In this document: positions 32,233-42,672 of the stretch, in pieces
Layout: every line of letters starts with the position of its first letter
Position numbering within the stretch: the first letter of the stretch is position 1
Origin: Astropecten irregularis
Taxonomy: Eukaryota > Echinodermata > Asteroidea > Paxillosida > Astropectinidae
Direction: 5' to 3'
NCBI GenBank assembly: GCA_963971285.1
Contig: OZ020251.1
Coordinates: 5,332,001-5,396,000 of the forward strand
DNA length: 64,000 nucleotides
Notes under the pieces: generated by a model
Told to the model about the DNA's origin: nothing
Database searches by the model: none
What the model saw: the letters and a program-made list of their open reading frames with translations, nothing else
Program-made: the position numbers and the translations under genes

Positions 32233-32393
32233 TGAGCGCCCTCGATAGTCACCTTTTCATCAGTTGAACTGTAGAGGGCGCCGGTGGAGAGCGCCCCCTA
32301 TAGTCACCTTTTCATCAGTTGAACTGTAGAGGGCGCCGTCGGAGAGCGCCCCCTATAGTCACCTTTCTTCAGTTGAACTGTAGAGGGCGCCGA
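32233..32393. repeat. 55-bp tandem repeat, three copies, directly after the SBF stop codon
   Basis: GAGCGCCC-YYTATAGTCACC ... CAGTTGAACTGTAGAGGGCGCC repeats with starts at 32234, 32289 and 32344. Each unit has inverted edges (GCGCCCCCTATAG and CTGTAGAGGGCGC). Begins in the 3' UTR two bases after TGA. Confidence 0.85.
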
Positions 32394-34672
32394 TTTTTTG
32401 TATGAAATTAAGGACTTTGTGAATGTTACACGTTGGCTTGTGTTTTGTTTTGGGGTATATTTTTTTTTAATTTTGCTGCATTTTAAGTTGATCAGAGGCA
32501 ATAATGTTGGGAATTATTGGAATGCGTAGTGGAAGCAATCATCCATTCAGGATAATACTGCAAATTTTTACTTGAAATGTCTGTACTTTAAAATTTTTTT
32601 TTTTATGAACAGCTCACCCTACATCAAATAAGACAAATTTATTTTTTATTTTTGTCTCGTCTTTTTGTGTCAATCACGGATTTGAATGCCAGTTACTCGT
32701 TCCTCGTGTTTATTTATTTTTTTTTTTTTTGATTTTTTTTTGCGGGAGGTTTTTATTTTGTTTATTTCTAATTAGTGCTGAACCTGTTTTTTTGATGCTG
32801 CATTTGTCAACGATTGTATAATTGATTTGATGGCCGTGCATAATGCATTATTGGTGTATGAACTATAGTGCTGAACCGATGACCAAAATAATTACTTTGA
32901 TTGTACAAAATAAGTAAAATAATCGTACTCCCAGGATTCTTTTTTCTCCTTGGGGATGAGATGATATTTTGCAGTGAATATGTTAGAGTTCATTGATCAG
33001 CAGTCAAAAGAGAATGTAACAACTAGTTGCCAGAATCTTTATAAAAGTGTTGTTCCATTGGAATCGTGTAGGTTAAGTGAGGGAAAAGTGGAAAAAAAAA
33101 ATTCTAATAGTATTTTTGGGAAAAACTAGAGAACCTTGTAGGAGTTTTTACTTGAGTCTGGACAAAATCGTTGGCAATGATAATTGGCACTTGATTGCAG
33201 TTGCTGGTATCAGAATGATGCATTGTCTGTAGAGGGCGCTATTGTCACATTGTGGGCATCAATAGGCTGGTGCCAGTGTGAATGGGCGCAGCTGCTTGTG
33301 CATTTGTTCGGGTGCTAGACTCTGGGAGTCAGGATGCCAGTCCATAGCGGATGATACCATAAACAGTTTGTTCAAGTGAAGCACATGATGGAGATTATAG
33401 TGGTGGGGATGAATACTCCTAATATCAGTCAACAAAAAGTTCCATTCCTACTAAAGAGTGCTCGAATTGGCAACGATATGGTGTGCCATCAGTTCCAGAA
33501 AGTCTTGGAAAGACGTTCTAGATTTTCTCTACGAAGCTAGTTATTGTCAACATATGTCGTAGGCAGTCAGTTTATTAGCTTTCAAGCTACAATGCAGGGT
33601 TCAAAATCAATGAAATGTGTCTGAGACTAAAACAAAACCTGTCGTAGTAAAATCAGACTACTTGGCTTAATGCCAATTCTCATCATCCAATCAGATGTAA
33701 GATTGTTGGGTAGCCAGCATTTGATTGGACGCCCCCGCGCGGTCTTGTAAATACTTGTTTATACAATTTGCCATATTATTATAGCAGTTTTACCTTTTCT
33801 TTTTCCTTGGACAACTTATAAAGTGTCACGTGAATAATGAAATCTGAATATTAATTATTAATAGTTGAGTAAGTGAAGAACACTGTCGAAAAAGGAGTCA
33901 TTTTATTTAAGACGATCCCGCGTGGGATATTTTTTAAAAAGGTAAATTTTTGTCACCTCTGATCGTAATCAGGTCAATTTATTTTCTGTCTTTAATCGAA
34001 CTTTTCTGTACAAAGAAAAACCACTCGATGGTTTACCTTGTAAATACGTATAATTCCTAATTAACCTCTAGATTAACTGAATTTACCATCGACAGATATT
34101 TTATTTGTTCTACCAGAGCTATAACCGATATAAGTATGTGACGTACTGACTTCTTTTTTTTTTGGCCATAATTTTGACTTTTTGAGGCCATATTTTTTTA
34201 TTTGGGTCTAGTGTTGGCTCTGTATCCGACCTCATTTTTGAATGAAAATGAAATGGACATCTCAGAAAATTAATATACCTGAAGTTGATTTGCAAATAAA
34301 CTGAAATCAATTCAAACTTATTTAACAACAAAACTGTAACATGCAACTCTCATATTCAAAAATTTGGGAACTTAATTTCATCAAAGATGGCGTCAGTAGT
34401 GCGCCGTCTTTAGGCGGAAATATGGCCTGATGAAAAACTAACACATGTTGGCGAGAGGTGTGTTTTGTCAATGTCATTAGTATCGCACATAAGTTTATAA
34501 TGTAGGTTTTGTGTCGATAGGGTTGGTTAAAGGCGATTTCGTCCGTCATCTACTTGGTATGTCCCGTCGTTCCTTAGAGGAAGTCTACGGTGTTAGTCAC
34601 GACGTTGGCCTGGAGAGCTCAATTAGACCGTACGCTGACCAAACGGCCTGTCCCAAACTCGGCAATGTGGCT

Positions 34673-34903
34673 GGGGTCGATTTCACAAAGCCCTACAATC
34701 GATCGTTACTCGAATTACGAAGTATAACCCATCATATCCTATGTAGGGCTGCAATGCATCACAAGTCCTACGATTGATGTTACGATGATTTTTTTTGTGA
34801 AATCGACCCTCCAAACTCATCCTTCAGCTAGTGATGCATTACATCCCTACGTAAGATACGATGTGTTATGATCGATCGTAGAGCTTCGTGAAATTGACCC
34901 CAG
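34673..34903. mobile_element. Foldback family GGGTCGATTTCAC, full copy plus adjacent half copy
   Basis: A full copy (GGGGTCGATTTCACAAAGCC to TTGTGAAATCGACCC, 34673-34809) abuts a second right half ending GCTTCGTGAAATTGACCCC at 34901. Confidence 0.75.
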
Positions 34904-35198
34904 GTAACTTTAAAGTTCCCAGAAAATGGCCAAGGCCGTTTGTTGGTTCAGTGTTTTTTTTGCGTTAATTATTATTATTTTATACATTTTCTATTATCAT
35001 TGTTTGTTTATTTATTATTTTTTTAATTATTTTAATTATTTTTTTTTTTTTTTTTAGTTTTGCTGAGCCGGTCAAATAATAACTCGCCACGTTTTCTTTA
35101 ACCTGGATTTACAGTACAATAATACACTATTTTAAATGAAATGTGCCCTTTCAGCTTTGGTTCACGGTGCGTGGCTAGATTCATTTTGAAATTGCTAG

Positions 35199-35464
35199 TT
35201 AAATGTAGTATCATACTTCGGTTTTTGTACAGATTCCTGGGCAAAAATAGCAAGGAAGACTCTGTTCTCTTTTATTTTTGATTTTTTAAAAGATCAAAAA
35301 TATTTTTGGTCATTGTTTTACTAATTTCTGGATAAATACACCATTTCAGGCAGAACAAAATTAACGGTATACTTCTACCACCACCATCTTCATACCCTGT
35401 AAGTTATATGTAAATCTGTGACCATTTCTGTTTTGGTTTTCCCAAAGTATGATACTACATTTAA
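35199..35464. mobile_element. TTAA-flanked MITE, family AGGTAGTATCATACTTTGG, second full copy
   Basis: TTAA-ATGTAGTATCATACTTCGG on the left and CCCAAAGTATGATACTACAT-TTAA on the right; body as in the 12.4-kb copy but about 54 bp shorter (a gap in the region after TGGGCAAAAATA). Confidence 0.82.
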
Positions 35465-35750
35465 CCACCCGTGATGATATAAAAAAAAATGATAATGATG
35501 TAATTATTAAATTTCTGTTGTTTGGGTAAACAAGATGTTGGAGCTGGGGGCAGTCAGAACTTGATCGCCTGCTCTTTTTAATCGAGAAAATACTATTTAT
35601 TGATACTTGATATAAGAGCACATTTTTTGATATAACGTAGTGTGTATAATTCAAATGTAATTTACATTTCTGACTGTAGTAGTTGTGTAGCCGTATAGTG
35701 CGATTATCATGTGATCCTATATAATAGTTCCAGATGCTTTTTTAAACACT

Positions 35751-35850
35751 CGCCATTCGCGAATGGCGCAGAATTTTTTCTCTCCCCGGGTTGCATCTAT
35801 CGACGTTTGTTGTCGGAGCAACCTGGCACTATACCCATTCGTGAATGGGT
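35751..35850. repeat. Cluster of three adjacent hairpins
   Basis: 35751-35768 is a perfect 18-base palindrome CGCCATTCGCGAATGGCG. 35790-35824 has GGTTGC ... GCAACC with inner CGAC/GTCG pairing. 35833-35850 is ACCCATTCGTGAATGGGT, palindromic except the central pair. The first and third share CCATTCGYGAATGG. Confidence 0.8.
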
Positions 35851-36066
35851 GATGTTTTTTTCCGCCGGATTGTAAATTTATTTGTACATCTTGCTTCAGT
35901 GTTTTAAACTTTTTTTGTAATATTATAAAGTGTGATTATGTATTTATTGTCCCGAATGATGATTGTGTTTTGGCCATGTTTTGGCTCTTGACAGGGGTAT
36001 GGGTAATTTATTATTTTGACTGGATATTGTTATAAATCTTTGGTTCATATATGACCGTGGATGCTC

Positions 36067-36298
36067 GGGGCCAATTTCATAGAGCTGCTTAAGCACCAAA
36101 CAACCATAGTAAATTAAATCAGGATGCCAGCCCAAACTTCTTGTGGATTTTATGTCTAGCAAAAAATGGCTGAATACAAGTCAAAAGCAGTAAACATCAC
36201 ATAAAAATTCGATTGGTAATCCTGTTTGATCAAGGATGACTTTTCATGTTTTCATCAAATTTTGTGCTTAAGCAGTTCTATGTATAAAATCGGCCCCT
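36067..36298. mobile_element. Foldback family GGGGCCAATTTCA, copy 2
   Basis: GGGGCCAATTTCATAGAGCT then GCTTAAGCACC on the left; GTGCTTAAGCAGTTCTATG and AAAATCGGCCCC on the right. Confidence 0.7.
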
Positions 36299-37109
36299 GG
36301 TATATCAACGCGCCAGTCAGTCGCTATATGCGATGCTCAGATTTCTATCTAAAATCATTCTTCAGGGCAGGATTTGACGAAACTCTTAACAATTTACCTT
36401 AAGATGAGTTGTCAGTATCACCATAGTGATTTGTATTGTGACATCACACTTTGCTTAGCAATTAATCTTTGATTGATATTTAAGATCAGTCTTAGTGCTT
36501 TGTGAAATGGACACTTATAGGTACGAAACCAAAACAAATACTTCTTGAAAAGGTTTTTTTTTCAGGATAGGTATTTTTTATCAAAGCCCGGTTTATTGTG
36601 CCTCTCTGTAAGCTTGTTTCATTTCCGGTTGCAAACATGTGGTTCACCACAAGCAGCTTGGGCCAGAAGGTGGAATACTCCCCTAATCATTTGCATTACT
36701 TTCTTCCCCTATTATGCCCTTTCACTTACGGAAGCATTTTTTTCTATCATTGTTCAATTGACATTTATGTGTTGTAAGTTATGTTATTTGGAGATTGCTC
36801 TGGTACTTTGCAAGTTAATGATTGGGTTAAACGAAACACGTCGTGAACCAGCGACTCCAAAGGCTGGTTCGCGTTTACGCTGGTTACCGAACGTCACATT
36901 AATGTGTTCGCTATGGAACGCAGATACGAGTACCAGTTGTAGAAAGCAATAATTTCGATATGGTGAGAATTTCAAATCGCCGAGTTGTGAGTCTTAAATA
37001 TTTAAAATAAAATGAAATTGAGAAGTTTTGGTGCACTTCCCGTGGTAGATAGAAAAATGAATAATAATTACCATATTATACACAATGTACAGCGTATTAT
37101 TAAGTGCAA

Positions 37110-37115
37110 TTTATT
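37110..37115 (-). terminator. Candidate poly(A) signal AATAAA for patatin copy B
   Basis: TTTATT on the plus strand, 336 bases below the stop. If used, the 3' UTR contains the LINE remnant in antisense. Confidence 0.4.
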
Positions 37116-37224
37116 AACTATGAAGATTTCTGTTTTTATAAAGGATTAATATTGTGATATTAAAAAAAAGGCATCATTCGGTTCAAAGCGTAGTACAATG
37201 TCCGTTCCATCTCTTTGTCCTTTC

Positions 37225-37414
37225 TTTATACCTATTCGCCTACGGACTGGAACACGATGCAAAGTCCTTTTGCAGAAATGGGGCTACTACCTGCGACTGT
37301 GGGGAGGATCAGACAATGAAACACCTTTTGGTCTTCCCACTCCTACCAGAGCCATGCACTACCAAAGATCTGGAGTCTTTCAACACCAAAGCCAGATCTT
37401 GTACCCTTCGCTAG
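37225..37414 (+). mobile_element. LINE remnant: RT C-terminal zinc-knuckle-like tail
   Basis: One frame reads RLRTGTRCKVLLQKWGY and the next reads TTCDCGEDQTMKHLLV followed by PLLPEPCTTKDLE, so one frameshift separates them. This is the familiar 'RLRTG...KWG...C-x-CG-x-x-Q-T-M-x-H-L-L-x-C-P' end of Jockey/CR1-like LINE ORFs, with the final Cys replaced by Phe. A stop follows at 37412-37414. It is dead and 5'-truncated. It lies 37 bases below the stop of patatin copy B on the opposite strand, inside that gene's likely 3' UTR. Confidence 0.75.
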
Positions 37415-37450
37415 ATGTAGTGACCCGAGGAGAAGACCTATTCGTTTTCG

Positions 37451-40237
37451 CTACCGCAAGTCGTCGACAGAATGCACCGCTGCATAGCGATCTCGCCGAG
37501 GCCCGAAACCTTTGCTGTTCTCCTCGTAGCAGTGGTAGAATTTGAGGAACTTCGTGGCGTCCTCGTATCCATCAGCGTAGTAAGCCTCCAAGTGGCCCTT
37601 GGGCGGTGGGTACAGGCCGTTGCCCGTACGGAACATCTGCAGGGCGCTGATATCGAAGCGCTGGCCCGTGGTGTCCATCCAACCGCAGGCAATCTTGTCC
37701 CGCATTGTGGCACGGCACTTGGGATCGGGTGAGATGCGGATGAGTCTGTTGGACGGACGGAAGTCGAAGTCCGGCTCTGCTGGGAGGTTACCGGTCCGTG
37801 TCAGCGTGGCATCGCCCAGGTACTGTACAACATGGAGACAACCACAATTATCAGCGTGTTCTAATGTTGCAGTGGGTAAGATCAATTGCCAGATTAATTT
37901 TCTATAATCATCAAATAATCCCAAGCGAAACTGACTGAATTTTCGCCCCACCCTTTTGTAGTCTGGTACCTTTAATCTTGCCTGACTCGTCTTTGTCTGA
38001 CTAGTCTTACCTACCCCACCACCTTTTTTGTCCCGATTCTCTTATCCATTTATGTGCATCTTTGTTCTTGTTTCCTTGTCAGCCTTTGGTTAAGATCCTG
38101 CTAGGATCGAAACGTGTCCGAGGCCCTCCTAACTCCATGAATTTTAAAGCCATTGAAAAGTGAACCAAAAAAATAAATGGAGTGGGATTCGAACCAGCGA
38201 CCCAACATAGGACTGGATAGCTAGCTAGCTAGCTAGCTCAGTTGGGGAGAGCGCCGGTACGGTACTCCAGAAGTCGTTGGTTCCAATCCCACTCCAGTCA
38301 ATTTTTCTTTCGTCACATTAATGATCGATTTTTTGCATTTATGTCCTACATTCTTTTCATTCCAAGAAAATTATGTCTTAAATGCTATACGTATGCCACT
38401 TTGCATCTTGGATTTGTTTAAAGGTCATTTAAAAGGTCAAAGGTCATTCCACCTGGTAACTGGTATACTTACCCGACCATTGTAGTGTGGTGGGTTCCAG
38501 CTGGGGAACCAGGGAATGTAAATACAGCCAAGTAATACCTGAAAGCAGACAGATGATGAAACAGAAACTCGAATGAATTCATGCAACCTCGCGACGTCCA
38601 AATCAAACCGTTCAAATCTGTCGCAATGAAATCGATAAATCAGTGATGTACACTGTTAAAAACAGAAGTCCGCCTCCAAGAGTTTGCTTCGCGTTGGCCA
38701 ACCACAATGCACGAAATGTGTCGATCGACGCAGTGCGCATGCTGGAAAGGGTCGACCGTTTTCGCCGCATTGTGATGGTCAACGCGTTGCAAACTCTTGG
38801 AGGCGCACTTTAATTGCCAGTTCTGTAATAATTATGTTAATGCAATGCCTTAACATTTTTTTGTCGGTATTGTTTTAATTCCTTTTGGCAGGGAACTCTA
38901 AACCACGTACCTCGATCAGCTCTTCCCTGCTGTTGTACGTGCATATCTCAACCTCGTCCCCGATACTCCAGCACCTGTCGCCGGTCTCAAACAACTTGGG
39001 TCCCTTGGTGCGCACACTGGAACTGGTACCCTGGTCGACGTGATGCAAGCTGACTGGTTTGTATTTGTCGACGAGGTTGAGTGTGGTCGCTCTGACGTGC
39101 AGTCTGTTCGTAGCCTGTGGATCCAAAAAAAGGTAAAATCTATGTTACATGGCTACGGCTTAGAGTGACGTGTGTTTATGAGGGTTTACGAAACGGAGGC
39201 TAAGGCTCGGGCTCCAGCTCTGTACATATGCTGACAATAATAGGTTGTGGTTTTTCATTGAAGCTGAAGCTCTGTTTTCCTTTGTAACACCAGAGAATCT
39301 ACTTCCGATCCGCATTCCAAAGCCTATTCTGATACCCATTAGTTTACTGGAATGGATTAAAAAAAATGGAGCCGGGACGTGAACCTGAGCCCGAGCCTCC
39401 GTTTCGAATACCCCCTATATAGAAGCCGCTATAGCGACTTCGCCAAAATGTTTGACATGTGTCTTATTTCTAGCCGTATCCATATTGCTATTCGGAGGTG
39501 GCATAAACAATTAGCTATAGTCTCAATACGGTCTACTCATTAAATCGTTCGTTCTAAAGACGTGCTATCTGAACAAGCCTGCGTATTTTACGCACTCAAT
39601 TTTAGAGAAGAAATGGCAGGTGTTTTTAGAAGTAAAATTTGCGAATTCCTTCAAATTCTTGAGGCAGAAGTCCCAATAAGATAGCATAAGTTTCTTACCT
39701 TTACATGTGCGTCACTCGGTAGGTTGTCGTTGAGTGCAGCACGCAGACGATCCACAAAATCGAAGCCAGGAGAAAGCGCGCCGAAAGGCAGTGGTGCAAC
39801 CTCGTCCACGATGCCGTACAGCGAATACAGATAGCTCTGGATGGAATCAACGGGAATGAGGTTGAGATGTAGTTGGATTTGAATGTAGTGGTTGTGTTAG
39901 CGTTCATCTCAATGAGTGGGTTTGATTCAGAAAACCGAGTTTATCCTCGTTTAGTTACAATTTAGTTGAAAATACAAAGACAAAATACAATGTACTGAGT
40001 CAAAAACAAAGATGACTAAAAATGAAACAAAAGGAAACTTACCGGTATGTTTTCTGGTGCCGTTGCCATGACAGCAGCAACCAACGCATTGGACGAGATT
40101 CCTCCGACGTGTTGAGCGTTGCTAAGCACCGCGTTGCCATGGTCAAGGAGGCACTGCGCAACTCCGATGTTGCAGATGCCGAAGAATGAGCTTCCCACCA
40201 GGGCTAGGTCAAAGGGCGGTGTCAAGTGGTCACCCAT
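37451..40237 (-). CDS. Patatin-like phospholipase domain protein, downstream copy (copy B), 5 exons, atypical active site
   Basis: Exons in transcript order: 40237-40043, 39836-39699, 39114-38911, 38538-38473, 37822-37451. All introns are phase 0 and GT-AG; the total is 975 nt, 324 aa. The N-terminal strand and turn (LALVGSSFFGICNIGVAQCL) and the later pieces SREELIE and IPWFPSWNPPHYNG follow the PNPLA2/PNPLA3 (ATGL/adiponutrin) pattern. Those enzymes use a Ser-Asp dyad to hydrolyse acylglycerols or phospholipids, usually at lipid droplets or membranes. Here the GxSxG motif reads GISSN: the Ser is kept but the last Gly is Asn, and the glycine loop reads GSSFFG. The Asp is in LGDAT rather than DGG/DGS. 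Activity may be changed or lost. The start is an ATG 11 codons before the first strand. A minus-strand AATAAA lies at 37110-37115. It is 324 aa, shorter than ATGL (about 500), so it lacks the long C-terminal lipid-droplet region. Confidence 0.9.
38095..38300 (+). mobile_element. Rearranged SINE family 2 pieces with an inverted half-head
   Basis: A tail piece (GGATCGAAACGTGTCCGAGG, about 38112) is followed by a B box in reverse (GGGATTCGAACC, 38184-38195), four tandem CTAG-containing repeats of TAGC, and then a forward head (AGCTCAGTTGGGGAGAGCGC and GGTTCCAATCCC). The outer sequences TGGAGTGGGATT and AATCCCACTCCA are mutually inverted. Confidence 0.55.
38667..38813. mobile_element. Foldback element with CGCCTCCAAGAGTTTGC ends
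   Basis: AGTCCGCCTCCAAGAGTTTG and CGCGTTGGCCAACCACAATG on the left; CATTGTGATGGTCAACGCGT and CAAACTCTTGGAGGCGCACT on the right. About 147 bp, in patatin copy B intron 3. Confidence 0.75.
39181..39415. mobile_element. MITE family with GGGCCTTTCTCAAAGCTC ends, copy 4
   Basis: Arms AAACGGAGGCTAAGGCTCGG and the reverse of CCCGAGCCTCCGTTTCGAAT; shared core TTCATTGAAGCTGAAGCTCT. It lies in intron 2 of patatin copy B. Confidence 0.65.
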
Positions 40238-40447
40238 TACTGGCTGAGAACAAAATATAACATGGACGTTAACGTCATATAAGATTTGAGCCTTTCTATA
40301 ATTATTTCGGCAAATGTTTTATAATGGTTGTAAATGTCTGACGTGTACAATACATGTGTGAATTATTAGTTTAAGTTTTTTTTTTTTCATAGCTTCCGAC
40401 TGCCTAACGAACAAAGATAATTGACTATTAGGGACACCGCCAACATA

Positions 40448-40735
40448 GGGCTGGATGGCTCGATCAGTTGGTAGAGCGCCTGTACGGTATTTAGGAGGTC
40501 GCCGGTTCGAATCCCGCTCCAGTCATTTTTTCAGTCAGTTTCCCTCGTGGTTAATTGATGATTTAATCAATAAGTTATGTAAGTAATAAACTGCTGGAAA
40601 CTGCTTATCAGCCAAAATATTTACCTAAAATATATAAAATGCTTGGGGATGGAAAGATACTGTTTAGAAGCAAGGATCGAAACGTCAGAACTTCCTAACT
40701 CCAAGCAATTTTATAATAATTTGGGAGACTAACCA
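40448..40735 (+). mobile_element. tRNA-derived SINE, family 2 (tail with GATCGAAACGTC)
   Basis: The head has an A box (GGCTCGATCAGTTGGTAGAG) and a B box (GGTTCGAATCCC); the 3' part has GGATCGAAACGTCAGAACTT then CCTAACTCC. The same tail motif with CTCCTAAC/CTCCTATT recurs at 38110-38150 and 51150-51190, and a rearranged head at 38178-38300, so this is a dispersed family. Confidence 0.7.
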
Positions 40736-42385
40736 TCCTTACAGCTGGGGTGCTGAATTACGAAGGATGCGGATACAAAGTAATCGAGTAGCAGGATTTC
40801 ATGGGCGCCCTTGGCTGCCAGCCACATTAACCCATATAATGATCACAGAGCATAGCCTGAGATCGAAAGTGTTTGATTTTTGTGGAGTTAGAAAAACCGG
40901 CGAAAATCCCTCGTAGCATACGAGCAAACCAACGTATTACTTTTAAATTACCCTAGCCGGTATCGAACCTTCATTTCTGTTTAAGTACCACATTCAGGAA
41001 AAACGCACATCTTTGCAAATCCTATAATGCTCCTTTTAACATTAGGAATAAGATCTACGTTCTTATATCTGTATTTGCAGAAGCGATTGACGTATGAATG
41101 TTTACTTTGCAGTCTTGTGCGAGTTTGACCACCAGAGAGATAATCCTGTCAGATGACTGGGAAAGAATCGATTAAATAGCATAGCGGTTTGTCCGATGTC
41201 AATACGGCACGACCCACTGTGTAGGGATATCACATAGGCTTACCATCACACTTCAGGCCATTTTCACATTGATTATCGATACAGAATTAACCCTCGTAAC
41301 CAAGATGGAGTCATTTTGTGCCAGACGTCCACTTTCCCTTGCTTCCACCTGATCGTGAATGTAATACTAATAAACGGTGTAATTCATCGTGGAGCTAAGG
41401 GTAGTGTTTGATCGTTCACTGATATTGGCTGAAAGGTAGCGACGTTTCGGCTGCAAACTGCTAGCCTTTATCAAGCTGAAGTATAGACACCCAATTAGAC
41501 CGAGACTTAGCACTACCAAAACCAAGCACAATCGTCAATTATTTACAATGACTGAAACTTATACCGTAGGCTCTATAACAGTTTCTAAATGCATCAATTT
41601 GTAGCACTTAAATATAATGGCGGCAGACGACACCGTTGAGCATAATTGTGGTCTTTAATACATTGTTGAAACGGTGAAATTGTACAAATGCTGCATAGTT
41701 GCAAAATGTAGCCGCGTAAATATACGTGAATAATTTCTCTTCAAGTTAAAATACGGACTTGTGAAAGCATTGTAAACTTTTACATCGAGGTTTGAATAAC
41801 CAGACGTGGCTCTTCACACTAATTGGTCTTCAATCGCATGATACTGGTATCATTAGATAATGGAGCTCTGTTTTATAGCTTCATGGTTAGATTCAACTTT
41901 AAGCCCTGTGTCTTTCTTTCGCTGGTATGTGTAGCTTTCAAAGCTTCACAGACCAGCGAAGACTCATTCCATTCGGAGTGGTCTGCCTTGAGATCGCTGT
42001 CCTCATTATTCAACAATGTGATATTCATGCTATGTACGAGCGTACATTTTGCAATCATTCTCTTCCATATTGAACAGCAGTACTGCAGGTACATGCATGT
42101 ATCTTTATTCGAAAATTTGGAGTCATATTTTGTAGTAGTCACGGTATTGAGAATATTTCCATTTGAAACTACGAGAACACAATCGTAAATCGTGGCCCAA
42201 ATAACCTCACCACAACTCAGGATTCCAAATTGATCAAATTAATGCAACTGCTCTTTAATTCCCATTCAATGAGTTGCTGTTGATGTAATTAGTTTAGTCC
42301 GTTATTTCGTGTAATAATTCATATCGTGCCAAAAAAAAAATGGAACAGTGTTACATCGAAGTAGTGTGCAACATTGTATGTCATA

Positions 42386-42672
42386 GGGGAGGTAGGTTGG
42401 CGTAGCGGTTCTTTCCTCGCCTTTCACCTCTGCGGACCGGGTTCAAGTCCGGCTCGGTCCACAAGTGGATTGGGTTCTCAGTCCCTACCTAGCTGATTCT
42501 GTGGGTTTTTCAATTAGAATATTACTCTGTGGTTTTCCTATCACCTCTAAAACCAGTATCTTCTTCTCATCATCTTTCCATAAAAGGTTTTATCAGGCTT
42601 TCGAGTAGTGACTACAGTGCCTAGGGTGCTTTTGAGGAATCCTTGGTTGCATTACCAGAAATAAATAATTTA
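42386..42672 (+). mobile_element. tRNA-derived SINE, family 1, full-length-looking copy
   Basis: The head has an A-box-like TTGGCGTAGCGG and a B box GGTTCAAGTCC in tRNA-like spacing, followed by a unique body and a 3' end CTTTTGAGGAATCCTTGGTT next to an A/T-rich tail. Two reverse-oriented relatives occur at 25855-26122 and 31214-31491, sharing head, body and tail. Transcription would be by RNA polymerase III from the internal boxes. Confidence 0.8.

Larger units (their letters stand above)
32394..37109. other. SBF 3' flank and convergent intergenic region
   Basis: AT-rich, with T-runs at 32465, 32705-32750 and 35035-35060, no coding exon that I can support, and no obvious early poly(A) signal: plus-strand AATAAA is at 34295-34300 and 37006-37011, so the SBF 3' UTR end is unresolved. 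It contains the foldbacks listed separately at 34673, 35199, 35751 and 36067. Both flanking genes point into it. Confidence 0.6.

Noticed and set aside
37472-37907. Plus-strand ORFs of 86-102 codons
   Set aside because: Antisense shadow of patatin copy B exon 5, which has splice sites and family motifs.
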